A stretch of 64,000 nt of DNA from DAOPYU01 sp942493245 (GCA_942493245.1 OW818685.1:3472001-3536000), one strand, 5' to 3'; positions 44,080 through 53,012 are shown, numbered from the stretch's first letter. The notes: generated by a model from the sequence alone, not told the origin. Numbers and translations: made by a program.

Positions 44080-44190
44080 CACCGAAAAACAGGAAAGACA
44101 CGAAAACCGCTCATTTTGCGTCATTCCGTGTCTTCCGGTGGTCCTATTTCTTCTTTTTTCGTGTGTTTCGTGTCTTTCGTGGTTCTACGT
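44080..44190. repeat. Dispersed ACGAAAG-type repeat with inverted arms
   Basis: The block at 44080-44107 contains AGGAAAGACACGAAAAC. Its inverted relative GTGTTTCGTGTCTTTCGTGG lies at 44164-44183, and a third, diverged unit (GTGTCTTCCGGTGGTCC) lies between. This is the repeat type whose translation reads TTKDTKHTKK in many environmental genomes. It fills most of the 179-base gap between thpR and proS. Confidence 0.7.
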
Positions 44191-44208
44191 TGTTTCTTTC
44201 CACCTCTT

Positions 44209-45660
44209 TTAATACGCCCGCGCAAACAGCACGCGGTACTTCGCCGGCTGACCCGACACCAGATCCTTGAGCCCCTCGGTCGGCTCGCTTCCTTCGAGGG
44301 GAATATTGCGGATCGTCGCCTTCGTCGCTTCCTTGACCTTTTCCTCGGTCTCGGGCGAACCATCCCAGCCGGCCCACACAAAGCCCCGCTTTTCACTCAG
44401 AATGGCCGAAAGTTCATCCAATGTCGAAGCCTCGCTCGTCATGTCCGCCACGCGGTTTTTGGCCCGTGCCAGCAGATCCGAGTGGAACACATCCAGCGCC
44501 CGTGCAATCGCCGGGACCAGTTCGTTGCGCTGAACGAACGTCTTTTCCGTATCAATCCGGCGCGCCACCACAACATGGCCCTTCTCAATGTCGCGCGGTC
44601 CGATCTCGATGCGCAGCGGAACGCCCTTCAGTTCCCACTCGTTGAACTTGAAGCCCGGCCGCACCGTCTCGCGCGCGTCGCACTTGACGCGTATCCCCGC
44701 CGCCTTCAATTCCGCCTCGATCTTGAGCGCTTCCTCGAGCACCAGCGTCTTGGTCGCTTCCTGATAAACGGGGACAATCACCACCTGAATCGGCGCAATG
44801 CGAGGCGGCATGACCAACCCCGCATTGTCACCGTGGCTCATGATCACCGCACCCGCCAGACGCGTCGAGACCCCCCACGACGTCTGCCACACAAACTTCT
44901 CGATATTGTCCTCGTCGAGGAACTTGATCTCAAACGCCTTTGAGAAATTCTGTCCCAGAAAGTGCGACGTGCCCGCCTGCAACGCGTTGCCGTCGGCCAG
45001 CATCGCCTCGATCGAATACGTGTCCACCGCGCCCGCGAATTTCTCCGACTCCGACTTCCGCCCCATCACCGTCGGCACCGCCAGTTCATTCTCGCAGCAC
45101 TCGTTATAGATCCGCAACATCTGCATCGTCTCTTCGCGCGCCTCTTCCTCGGTCCGGTGGCACGTGTGCCCCTCCTGCCACAGAAACTCCGATGTGCGCA
45201 GGAACATGCGCGTGCGCTTCTCCCACCGCACCACATTCGCCCACTGGTTGATCAGAATCGGCAGGTCGCGATACGACTTGACCCAGTTCGCATACGCCGC
45301 GCAGATCACCGTCTCGGACGTGGGGCGGATCGCCAACCGCTCGGTCAGTTTCTCCTCGCCCACATGCGTCACCCACGGCACCTCGGGCGCAAACCCCTCG
45401 ACATGCTCCGCTTCCTTCTGGAGAAGCGATTCCGGCACGAACATCGTGAAATAGGCATTCTGATGCCCCGTCGCCTTGAAACGCCGGTCGAATTCGTCCC
45501 GGATGTTTTCCCACAGGGCGTACCCGTACGGACGAATGTTCATACACCCCCGCACACACGAATAGTCCGCCATCTCCGCCTTCAACACCGTGTCGATATA
45601 CCACTGCGAGAAATCCTCATCCTGTGGCGTGATCCCCTGCCCGAATTCCTTCTTTGCCAT
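44209..45660 (-). CDS. proS: Prolyl-tRNA synthetase, archaeal/eukaryal type
   Basis: The ATG at 45660 (GGGAAA just upstream and GAAAGG 10 bases before) begins MAKKEFGQGI, whereas the longer frame adds an unrelated Gly/Trp-rich stretch. The 483-residue enzyme has class II synthetase motifs: RPTSETVICAAYANWVKSYRDLPI (motif 2 region), TRMFLRTSEFLWQEGHTCH and SWGVSTRLAGAVIMSHGDNAGLVMPPRIAP. It lacks the editing insertion of E. coli ProS, and the C-terminus ends in ARAY, both typical of the short archaeal-like form. It charges tRNA-Pro. It is separated from thpR by repeats. Confidence 0.97.
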   Translation of the reverse strand: MAKKEFGQGITPQDEDFSQWYIDTVLKAEMADYSCVRGCMNIRPYGYALWENIRDEFDRRFKATGHQNAYFTMFVPESLLQKEAEHVEGFAPEVPWVTHVGEEKLTERLAIRPTSETVICAAYANWVKSYRDLPILINQWANVVRWEKRTRMFLRTSEFLWQEGHTCHRTEEEAREETMQMLRIYNECCENELAVPTVMGRKSESEKFAGAVDTYSIEAMLADGNALQAGTSHFLGQNFSKAFEIKFLDEDNIEKFVWQTSWGVSTRLAGAVIMSHGDNAGLVMPPRIAPIQVVIVPVYQEATKTLVLEEALKIEAELKAAGIRVKCDARETVRPGFKFNEWELKGVPLRIEIGPRDIEKGHVVVARRIDTEKTFVQRNELVPAIARALDVFHSDLLARAKNRVADMTSEASTLDELSAILSEKRGFVWAGWDGSPETEEKVKEATKATIRNIPLEGSEPTEGLKDLVSGQPAKYRVLFARAY

Positions 45661-46002
45661 TTTCCCAGAACCTTTCCAACCAAATCCAAGGCCCCCTTCA
45701 AGAGACCAGCCACCCGGCTCCCCAACTCGCAACCCACCAGTGGAGAGCGAAGAATACCCCCGAACGCCCCCATTTGCAAGCTTCAGAATGCGCCATCAGA
45801 AACCCGGATCATCCAAAAACACGATCTCACTTTTCTATCTTCCAGCAGTTTTCGTCCTGCGATGTCCCATAATCTTCGCGAGGCACAATGATTTCAACCT
45901 CCGGTTCATATTTCACGTCCCTATCCGGAATCTGGATCGTGCGTTCTTAAACACAACCACAAGATGAACACATTTATTTCAAGAAATACTCGTTTTTGAA
46001 AA
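45661..46002. other. Intergenic stretch, 342 bases
   Basis: This lies between the 3' end of comEA and the proS start, both on the minus strand. It presumably holds the proS promoter. Two AT-rich patches occur near 45820 and 45960. No T-box, hairpin terminator or gene was recognised. Confidence 0.45.
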
Positions 46003-46944
46003 TTACCGCCAAGAAACAGCCGATGGAGTCTCCCCGGTAACCGGCGTCACGACCAACCGCTCGCGGTTACGCGCGAGGGTCTGGGGGCCGATTCCGGGGA
46101 CATTGAGAAAATCCTCCAACCGCTTGAACCCACCGTGGGCCTGACGCCACTGGACGATGGCCTGGGCCTTCTGCGGTCCGACGTTCCACAGGCTCTCCAG
46201 CTCCGCCACCGTCGCGCGGTTCAGGTCCACCTTCTGACCGGCGGTCGCATTCGACACACTCTGGGACGAGACAGAGGGGGACGCCGGGGCGGGTCCCGAA
46301 GAAGAAGGGGACGGGGAGGGGAAACCGGCCACAGGAGTTGGAAGAAATGGGGAGGGTTGAGGGACCGAGAAGGGTGGAGAGGCAGAGCTGGCCGCCCCAC
46401 TCCCCGGTACCGGGGCCAAAGGAACTGCGACTGGCGCCGTGGTCGGAGCCGTGCTCGACGTCGGTTCGACATAGACCAGCGGTTCGAGCGTCTGCCAGGT
46501 CTTTTCCCCGATCCCCGGAATCTCCAGCAGTTCCTTTGCGGAGCGAAATCCCCCGTGGCTCTGGCGGTAGGCCAGAATATCCCGCGCCCGGGCCGGACCG
46601 ATCCGCGTCAGGGTCTCGAGATCCGCGCTCTCGGCCCGGTTCAGGTCGAGCCGCCCGTCGGCTCGCCAGGCCTTCGATCCCGCCGCCGGAGTGGGCTTGG
46701 CCGGACGTTCAGAGAATCCCTTTCGATCCTCCAGTTGCCCTTTCTTCGTACCTTCATTATTGATATTCGAAGAATTATCCCCCGAAACCTCACCCGGCCT
46801 CGGGACACCCGCCCCATGTTCGACCCACACCGACCCTTCGCGCTGAACGCGCAGGTAGGCCTGAACTCCGAACCCCAGCGAGGCCACGGCGATCAGCGCC
46901 ATGAGGCCCCAGACTTCCTTGCGATTCATTCCCCAGTAAGGCAT
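46003..46944 (-). CDS. ComEA-like DNA-binding protein with two helix-hairpin-helix domains
   Basis: The ATG at 46944 has AAGGAG 6 bases upstream. The 313-residue protein has one N-terminal transmembrane segment (VWGLMALIAVASLGFGVQAYL), then a linker. Two ComEA-type helix-hairpin-helix domains follow: RLDLNRAESADLETLTRIGP ... EIPGIGEKTWQTLEP, and KVDLNRATVAELESLWNVGP ... NVPGIGPQTLARNRE, separated by a Pro/Ser-rich stretch of about 70 residues. ComEA binds incoming DNA outside the cytoplasmic membrane during natural transformation, or acts in DNA repair. Two tandem domains in one chain is less common than one. No comEC or other competence gene is near. Confidence 0.85.
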   Translation of the reverse strand: MPYWGMNRKEVWGLMALIAVASLGFGVQAYLRVQREGSVWVEHGAGVPRPGEVSGDNSSNINNEGTKKGQLEDRKGFSERPAKPTPAAGSKAWRADGRLDLNRAESADLETLTRIGPARARDILAYRQSHGGFRSAKELLEIPGIGEKTWQTLEPLVYVEPTSSTAPTTAPVAVPLAPVPGSGAASSASPPFSVPQPSPFLPTPVAGFPSPSPSSSGPAPASPSVSSQSVSNATAGQKVDLNRATVAELESLWNVGPQKAQAIVQWRQAHGGFKRLEDFLNVPGIGPQTLARNRERLVVTPVTGETPSAVSWR

Positions 46945-47067
46945 CGCCGACTCCTTGGGAAAAAACCCCATACCCGAACAAAATCACCCCTGACACGAAA
47001 CAGTAAAACCAGACGGACAAGCCCGTCAAGACTCTTCACTTGTGGACACCTCTCGGTCACTTGCCCC

Positions 47068-48258
47068 TCAGCACCCGACCAGTTTCAGGTACATGGTCTG
47101 GCACGAAGTTTCGATCTCGAACAGATTCGCAAACGCCTCCCGGAAATCCTTCTGGCCGACCGTGAAAAGCCCGTGCCCATAGACGATCCCGCCCCTCCGT
47201 CCTTCCATCGCGGGAGGCAGCGTGTTAGCCAACCCCAACGGCCCGGTCCCCACCTCGCCGGGCACAATCGGAATGTCGCCGATGAAACGCTTCTCGGGAC
47301 ACTGGACCATACACTGCCCCCGGTTTGGGCAATCGACAATATCGCAGTCCATCGAAAGAATCACCGTGAACTTCGGATGGCCGTGCAGAACAGCGCGCTG
47401 CCCCGTGCGGCGGAGAATCTCGCGGTGGGCCGTGAACTCGCTCGACGCCGTCAGCGCGGCGCAGCTGGACCCGTCCAGTGGACACGGGTCAATGCACCCC
47501 TCCAACTCATCCAGCGACGAAGTGGTCTGGCTGATGTAGAGCGTGTTGTCGAAAAGATACGAGACGTTCCCGAAAAAGGAATCCACCAGTTGATAGTCCA
47601 CCGTGGCGCGTCCCACCTGGGCCATGGCGGCATAGACCGCCGCCTCGTTCTCAAAAGGTCCGGCCATCAGATCCGGCAGCTCTCCCCACCGGGGCAACAC
47701 GACCGAATTCAGAGCCCGCATCGCCTTCTCAAAAACCACCAATTGCTCTGGAATCAGGCGACCTTGACGATAATCGTTCAAGTACTGCGTGAAGAACTTG
47801 ACAAAACAGGCGAAACAGGCCGAACTGAAGAAAATGTACGCCTGCTCGGGACTGACCGTCCCCCACGTCACGATCCCCTCACCGGGAATGATGACCGTCT
47901 TTCTTCGCTTCAAGCTCTGGATGATGTCCGGCACGTTAAAATCACGAATGACAGGCAAGTCGTGCAGGAACGTTCGCGTCTCGCAATCCTGCGGCTGAAT
48001 CGCAGCCAGACGGTCGCCCGACTCATCGAGCGCCTGACGGGCCAGAAATTCGACAATGGAAGCGTACGGCTCGGCGGGACGGCAGAAAAGCAGGGAATTG
48101 ACGCTCAACCCCCGAATCACCGCCTCGAGATCCGCACACCGATCATCCGCCCGATTCCAGACGAGATCCGCATCCAACCCACCGAAAAGGGGCGCCCTGG
48201 AATCCGCCAAACCCGCTCTCACCATTTTAGTTACGTATTTTTCTATCAAGTCGCGCAT
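47068..48258 (-). CDS. Two-domain class II aldolase/adducin-family protein
   Basis: The 396-residue protein appears to contain two aldolase-like halves. The first (1-165) has the divergent block VIIPGEGIVTWGTVSPEQAY and FFSSACFACFVKFF. The second (190-396) is the standard one, with zinc-binding HGHPKFTVILSMDCD (H292, H294) and GIVYGHGLFTVGQ (H362). A cysteine cluster (C305, C310, C316, C320) sits right after the histidine pair and could bind a metal or Fe-S cluster. Class II aldolases cleave or isomerise phosphorylated sugars such as L-fuculose or L-rhamnulose phosphate. It lies 15 bases downstream of the aldehyde ferredoxin oxidoreductase gene, so the two are co-transcribed and probably act in sequence on an aldehyde. 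Confidence 0.8.
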   Translation of the reverse strand: MRDLIEKYVTKMVRAGLADSRAPLFGGLDADLVWNRADDRCADLEAVIRGLSVNSLLFCRPAEPYASIVEFLARQALDESGDRLAAIQPQDCETRTFLHDLPVIRDFNVPDIIQSLKRRKTVIIPGEGIVTWGTVSPEQAYIFFSSACFACFVKFFTQYLNDYRQGRLIPEQLVVFEKAMRALNSVVLPRWGELPDLMAGPFENEAAVYAAMAQVGRATVDYQLVDSFFGNVSYLFDNTLYISQTTSSLDELEGCIDPCPLDGSSCAALTASSEFTAHREILRRTGQRAVLHGHPKFTVILSMDCDIVDCPNRGQCMVQCPEKRFIGDIPIVPGEVGTGPLGLANTLPPAMEGRRGGIVYGHGLFTVGQKDFREAFANLFEIETSCQTMYLKLVGC

Positions 48259-48273
48259 GAAGATTTCTCCCGA

Positions 48274-50025
48274 TCAGAAATGCAGATCCAGCCCCAGAAC
48301 AGCAGCCCCTTCCGGAGTCGGCTGCCCATCGGCATCCAGTCCCCGCACCCGGTAATAATTCCCCAATGCCTTCTGAAACGCCTCGCGATCCAACGGCGGA
48401 ACCTCCACCTGATCGCCGGACGATCCCGCTTCTTCAAAGAACCGCGCCGGCAGGGTATCCTCCTTCGCCCCAAAACCATTCCGGGCATTGAGAATCCGCT
48501 CCTGATAACTCGCCCGCTCGCCCACCCGCAACAGATCCTGCGCCGTGGTTTCCAGCCCGGTGACCGCCGTGAAACTTCGCGCGCATTCTTCAAGCGAACA
48601 CCCTAACGTCAGGAACTTGCAGATGGTCAGGGAGTCCGCCGCCGCGCAGGCGTCTTCGGCAATTTTGATGATGCGCGCCTTCCCCTCGAATGAAAAACGG
48701 TTCGTCGCCACTGGCTTCCGCAGAATCTCATGGCTGATGGGGAACGCGCGCAGGTGGCAGGCCCCTCGGGTCGAGGTGGCATACGACAGAGCCATGCCGT
48801 AAGCGCCCCGGGGGTCATAAGAGGGGATCTCCTGCCCCTTGACCGTCATAGACAACTCAGGAACATTGTGTTGAGAGGCATAAGATAAACTTCCCTGTCC
48901 AAGATCCTTGCCAACCCCATGCCCTACAGCAATCTGATAAAGAAGATCCAGAATTTCCTCCCCACTCAGTCGCGTTTCTTCCATCTCGGCATAGGTGGCC
49001 AGCGTGCCCGCCGCCGACAGGGGGTCCATCCCCATTTCGGCGCAAATCTCACAGGCTTCGAGACAAATCTCCAGATCGTCGTTCTCCAGAAGAGCGGTGA
49101 AATGGGCCAGTGGCTCGAACCCCGGCAGAAACCGCCCCCCGTCAATCGCCTTCTGGCAAAGCAACGAACACCCCGCGCACCCCACGGACTGAGGGGTGAA
49201 GCGATGGACTCCCGTACAGGCGTTCACCTGCTTCCAGCCGTCGAAATAGGTCTGCTTGAAATTTGCCGTGGGCAACATCCGGCGACTGATCATGAGGTCG
49301 TAGAGCGCGCCGGACCCATACCGCCCGATCCCATACTCGCCCAGCAACGCCGGGGTCGCCGCAACCAACCGCTGAATATCCTCACACGCTTTATCCAGTC
49401 CGGCTGGATCGGCCACCGGAACGCTCCCCGATCCCCGGACTGTTATGAATTGTAAATTTTTGGCGTTCAGGGACAGACCCAACCCGTTACGCCCAGCTGC
49501 AACCGGCCCGTCCTGAACCAAGCTGGCGAACCGGACTCCCCGGGCCGCCGCCGGACCGGGCGCCACGAAGGAACCCTGCGCCTTGAGACGCGCCGTCAGT
49601 TCCGAGGTTCGCAGGCCCATCAACCCTCTTGCGTCAAGTATTTCAACCTGTCCGTCCGTAATGACGATTCCACAGGGATGCGCCGCTCTTCCCTGAACCA
49701 CCAGGCCGTCGAACCCGGCGCGTTTCAGTTGGGTCCCCCACTCGCCGCCCAGTGTGGTATCGCCGATGGTCCCCGTCAGTGGGGATCGGGTCATGACCGC
49801 CACGTGGCCGGAAGAGGGAGAAGGGGTGGCGGTCAAGGGACCGGTCATCCAGATGATCGGCATACCGGGGTCGTTCCACGGCAGAGTCACGTGCGGCGCC
49901 AGGTAATGCGCGGCCAGAGCCTTTCCCCCGATCCACGTGGGGTAGAGTTCGGCGTCTGGGTGTTCGACCCAATGTGTCCCCTCGCTCAAGTCCACGTGCA
50001 GGATTGTGCCCATCCAACCGTACAT
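48274..50025 (-). CDS. aor: Aldehyde:ferredoxin oxidoreductase (tungsten/molybdopterin enzyme)
   Basis: The ATG at 50025 has AAAGGA 9 bases upstream and begins MYGWMGTILHVDLSEG, the conserved AOR start; the longer frame is unrelated. The 584-residue protein shows the AOR N-terminal domain (TGPLTATPSPSSGHVAVMTRSPLTG) and the 4Fe-4S ligands CAGCSLLC (C283, C286, C290), with a fourth in DSLTICKFLTLGC. AORs oxidise aldehydes to acids and pass electrons to ferredoxin, using a tungstopterin cofactor in anaerobes. The partner class II aldolase downstream suggests an aldehyde from sugar-phosphate cleavage. The substrate cannot be read. A pterin biosynthesis or tungstate uptake gene is not nearby. Confidence 0.92.
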   Translation of the reverse strand: MYGWMGTILHVDLSEGTHWVEHPDAELYPTWIGGKALAAHYLAPHVTLPWNDPGMPIIWMTGPLTATPSPSSGHVAVMTRSPLTGTIGDTTLGGEWGTQLKRAGFDGLVVQGRAAHPCGIVITDGQVEILDARGLMGLRTSELTARLKAQGSFVAPGPAAARGVRFASLVQDGPVAAGRNGLGLSLNAKNLQFITVRGSGSVPVADPAGLDKACEDIQRLVAATPALLGEYGIGRYGSGALYDLMISRRMLPTANFKQTYFDGWKQVNACTGVHRFTPQSVGCAGCSLLCQKAIDGGRFLPGFEPLAHFTALLENDDLEICLEACEICAEMGMDPLSAAGTLATYAEMEETRLSGEEILDLLYQIAVGHGVGKDLGQGSLSYASQHNVPELSMTVKGQEIPSYDPRGAYGMALSYATSTRGACHLRAFPISHEILRKPVATNRFSFEGKARIIKIAEDACAAADSLTICKFLTLGCSLEECARSFTAVTGLETTAQDLLRVGERASYQERILNARNGFGAKEDTLPARFFEEAGSSGDQVEVPPLDREAFQKALGNYYRVRGLDADGQPTPEGAAVLGLDLHF

Positions 50026-50257
50026 AACCCCTGTTCCTTTCCAGAAAACCAGCATCCTCGTTGTCCAATCCTGGACAGAAAAGAATAGACAGCCAGCGGG
50101 TGGTTTTCCAGAGAAAACACGCGTGTTTTGTTTGTTCGGCATGATTTATCTGGAAATTCCCTCAACACTCCCCCAGAATACCCGGTTGGAGAGGGGGATT
50201 CAGAAGAGAAACGATCCCCGTGAAGCCAGTGATCCCTCCTGCCTTCCCTTCCCGGAA

Positions 50258-50298
50258 CCCCTCGGGGCGAGAAAACCGATGGGTAACGGTCCGAGGGG
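50258..50298 (+). promoter_or_regulatory. Foldable 5' leader of thiC, not a recognisable TPP aptamer
   Basis: CCCCTCGG (50258-50265) pairs exactly with CCGAGGGG (50291-50298). Inside lie GGCGAGAAA and then a small ACCG/ATGGGTAA/CGGT hairpin (50275-50290) stacked directly on the outer stem. It ends about 34 bases before the thiC start. The CTGAGA and other TPP-riboswitch motifs were not found. The gap between aor and thiC (306 bases) otherwise holds only divergent promoter space. Confidence 0.4.
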
Positions 50299-50331
50299 AA
50301 GCGCGATGCGAATAGAACCCAGGAATCTGAC

Positions 50332-51702
50332 ATGCAACTTGAACTGATCCAACAGGAAAGACTGAAAGCCATCCAGCAGCGCCTCGAGGCGTCTCCCGAC
50401 CCGGTCACCCGGAATGTCTCGCAGATGCACTTTGCGCGCCAGGGCGAGATCACGTGGGAAATGCGCCGTGTAGCGGAAAAAGAGGGACACGAGCCGGAAT
50501 TCGTCCGCGATCAGGTGGCGCAGGGCCGCGCGGTCATTCCAGTGAACGTTTGCCATCCCGAAGCCGATCCGTTCATCATCGGCGAAGCCTTTTCGGTCAA
50601 GATCAACGCCAATATCGGCAACTCGGCCCTGGTTTCCTCAATCGAAGAAGAAGTCGAGAAACTGCACTGGGCCGTTCGCTGGGGCGCCGACACCGTGATG
50701 GACCTTTCGACCGGCCCTTCGATCCGCGAGACCCGTGAGGCCATCCTCCGCGCGTCGAGTGTGCCGATCGGGACCGTTCCGATCTACGAGGCCCTGGCCC
50801 GCGTCGAGGGACAGGTCGGGGAACTGAGTCTGGAACTCATGCTCGAGGTCATCGAAGATCAGGCCCGCCAGGGGGTGGACTACATGACCATCCACGCCGG
50901 CGTCCTGCAACATATCGTCCCCGCCGCCTGCCACCGCCACACGGGGATCGTCTCGCGCGGCGGCGCCATCCTGTCCAAATGGATGCTCCTGCACAAAAAG
51001 GAAAATTTCCTCTATACCGGCTTCCGGGAAATTTGCGAAGTCATGCGCCGCTACGACGTGACCTATTCGCTGGGCGACGGTCTGCGCCCCGGCAGCCTGG
51101 CCGACGCCAACGACCAGGCGCAGTTCTCCGAACTCGACACCCTCGGCGAGCTGGCCAAAATCGCCTGGGAGTACGACGTCCAGACCATGATCGAAGGCCC
51201 CGGCCACGTTCCCATGCACCTGATTGCCGAGAACATGGAGCGCCAGAAAAAAGCCTGCCACAACGCGCCCTTCTACACCCTGGGGCCCATCGTCACCGAC
51301 ATCGCGCCGGGGTACGACCACATCACCTCGGCCATCGGGGGCGCAATGATCGCCTGGATGGGCACCGCGATGCTCTGTTACGTCACACCCAAGGAACACC
51401 TCGGGCTGCCGGACAAGGAAGACGTGAAACAGGGGGTGATCGCCCACAAGATCGCCGCGCACGCCGCCGACATTGCCAAGGGCATCCCCGGCGCGCGCGA
51501 CCGCGACGACGCCCTCAGTAAGGCCCGCGCCGAGTTCCGGTGGGAAGACCAGTTCAACCTCTCCCTGGACCCCGAAACCGCGCGCGCCTACCACGACGCC
51601 TCGCTTCCGGAGAAAAAGGATAAGGATTCGCACTTCTGCTCGATGTGCGGGGAACATTTCTGTTCCATGCGCCTGACCGGCGAAGCGCGCGAACTGCTGT
51701 AA
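50332..51702 (+). CDS. thiC: Phosphomethylpyrimidine synthase
   Basis: The 456-residue protein is a ThiC without the long N-terminal extension of E. coli. NIGNSALVSSIEEEVEKLHWAVRWGADTVMDLSTG, GTVPIYEAL, SLGDGLRPG, EGPGHVPMHLI and the C-terminal radical SAM cluster CSMCGEHFCSM are all present. It converts aminoimidazole ribotide to hydroxymethylpyrimidine phosphate for thiamine. AGGA lies about 7 bases before the ATG. It is divergent from aor. A structured leader precedes it, but no TPP riboswitch was identified. Confidence 0.98.
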   Translation: MQLELIQQERLKAIQQRLEASPDPVTRNVSQMHFARQGEITWEMRRVAEKEGHEPEFVRDQVAQGRAVIPVNVCHPEADPFIIGEAFSVKINANIGNSALVSSIEEEVEKLHWAVRWGADTVMDLSTGPSIRETREAILRASSVPIGTVPIYEALARVEGQVGELSLELMLEVIEDQARQGVDYMTIHAGVLQHIVPAACHRHTGIVSRGGAILSKWMLLHKKENFLYTGFREICEVMRRYDVTYSLGDGLRPGSLADANDQAQFSELDTLGELAKIAWEYDVQTMIEGPGHVPMHLIAENMERQKKACHNAPFYTLGPIVTDIAPGYDHITSAIGGAMIAWMGTAMLCYVTPKEHLGLPDKEDVKQGVIAHKIAAHAADIAKGIPGARDRDDALSKARAEFRWEDQFNLSLDPETARAYHDASLPEKKDKDSHFCSMCGEHFCSMRLTGEARELL

Positions 51703-51800
51703 GCCCCAAAGCCACAGTTGGACGCCCCTGGCGCGACTTTTCGTTCAAAGAGAAGCGACAACGACGATCTGGAAAAAATGGGGCTTGGAACCGGGTTGTC

Positions 51801-51833
51801 CCGGATCTGGGTTCCCGCTTTCGCGGGAATGAC
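51801..51833. repeat. Dispersed palindromic repeat, copy 3
   Basis: This 33-base element is the exact reverse complement of 28342-28374, with the core GTTCCCGC/TTTC/GCGGGAA. It lies 99 bases after the thiC stop. The rest of 51703-52022 holds no gene. Confidence 0.85.
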
Positions 51834-52022
51834 AGCCCGGAATAACCCCATAAAAACAGAGGATACCCCTCTCAGATAGACAACGAGAAGTTCCTCGTAT
51901 CTGTTTCCCGGAGCGTATTTTCCTCGGTCCCGGGAAAGGCTCTTTCAATGTAAAAGCACGACACGGTTGTTCCAACATATCGTTTGATTAAAAGCGGTTA
52001 AGAGATAGACCCGAGGAGCGGG

Positions 52023-53012
52023 TCATGGCCTCCGGTCGTTTCCCATTTTTTTCCACATCCTCACGATTTCCAACCCGACCGCAGGCAGACAGAGCAACGA
52101 GAGCAACCAGTAGTTGAAAAGCGTATAACCCAATCCCACCAGCGTCGCCTGTTCCAGGGGGAGACTCGATTGCAGGAGTTGGACAAACGCCACGTCGCGC
52201 GTGCCCACCCCACTCATGGTCGCGGGAACCAACCCCGCCAGAAGCGCCAGGGGAAAAATCGAGTACGCGTGCGCCCACCCCACTCCCCCGCCGAACGCCG
52301 CCACCAGCGAACAGACCGTCAACCCAGCCAGATTCCAATGCAGCAACGATCCCCCCACCGTCATGGCGATGGCAATGGGGTCAGCCCACCACTTCCGAAA
52401 TACCTCTGAGGCGGAATCCACAAGATTCACGATCTTTTTGGGAAACCGCCGTTTTCCCGGAAATACCCCCAACCCCATGATGGTCAAAGCCAGAGCCACT
52501 CCACCCACCAGAACCAACCCGGTCACAAGCCCCCACGGCACCCCGCTCACCAGCGCGCCGACGAGTCCCAAAGCGCCCAGTACGCCCAGATCCACGAGGC
52601 GTTCGAGCACCACAGTCCCGACGCCGACGGTCAGCCCACCGTGTTGCCGGAGGTAAACGGCCTTGATCAGATCACCCGCCTTGGAGGGAAGCAGGCTGTT
52701 CAGGACGTTCGCCATCATAACCGCGCGCAAGGCGTGCCAAGGCGAAAAATGCCGCGCGGCCTCCTGCGCCCGCAACACCCCCAGCCACCGAACCGTGGCC
52801 AGCACCGGCATCAGGGCCGTGAGGCAAAACGCCACGACCAACCACCCCGTCTGGGCGTTCCGCAGCGTCTCTTGCGCGGCCGCCAGATCCATCCGGCTCA
52901 GCAGCCAGAAAACCAATCCTCCCGAGACACAAACGCTCACAAAGCCCAGAATCCACTTGCGCCGGGAAGTCGAGGGGATCGAAGGAGAGGCCGAAGACTT
53001 TTCGGGTTTCAT
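52023..53012 (-). CDS. YbhN/AglD-like polytopic membrane protein (LPG synthase transmembrane domain family)
   Basis: The 329-residue protein has about eight hydrophobic segments after a basic Ser-rich N-terminus of 20 residues. MANVLNSLLPSKAGDLIKAVYL and PATMSGVGTRDVAFVQLL are the characteristic blocks of the UPF0104/PF03706 family. Members lie at flippase or lipid-linked glycan loci and in MprF, where the domain flips lysyl-phosphatidylglycerol. Its ATG overlaps the stop of the toroid gene by four bases, so translation is coupled. The family's direct function outside MprF is largely unproven. Confidence 0.9.
   Translation of the reverse strand: MKPEKSSASPSIPSTSRRKWILGFVSVCVSGGLVFWLLSRMDLAAAQETLRNAQTGWLVVAFCLTALMPVLATVRWLGVLRAQEAARHFSPWHALRAVMMANVLNSLLPSKAGDLIKAVYLRQHGGLTVGVGTVVLERLVDLGVLGALGLVGALVSGVPWGLVTGLVLVGGVALALTIMGLGVFPGKRRFPKKIVNLVDSASEVFRKWWADPIAIAMTVGGSLLHWNLAGLTVCSLVAAFGGGVGWAHAYSIFPLALLAGLVPATMSGVGTRDVAFVQLLQSSLPLEQATLVGLGYTLFNYWLLSLLCLPAVGLEIVRMWKKMGNDRRP

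Noticed and set aside
46135..48606. An 820-codon plus-strand frame across comEA and the aldolase gene
   Set aside because: It spans several genuine minus-strand genes with clear motifs and starts; it is a composition artefact.
50026..50331. TPP riboswitch upstream of thiC
   Set aside because: Neither CTGAGA nor the other conserved TPP aptamer segments could be found. Only a different foldable leader was seen.
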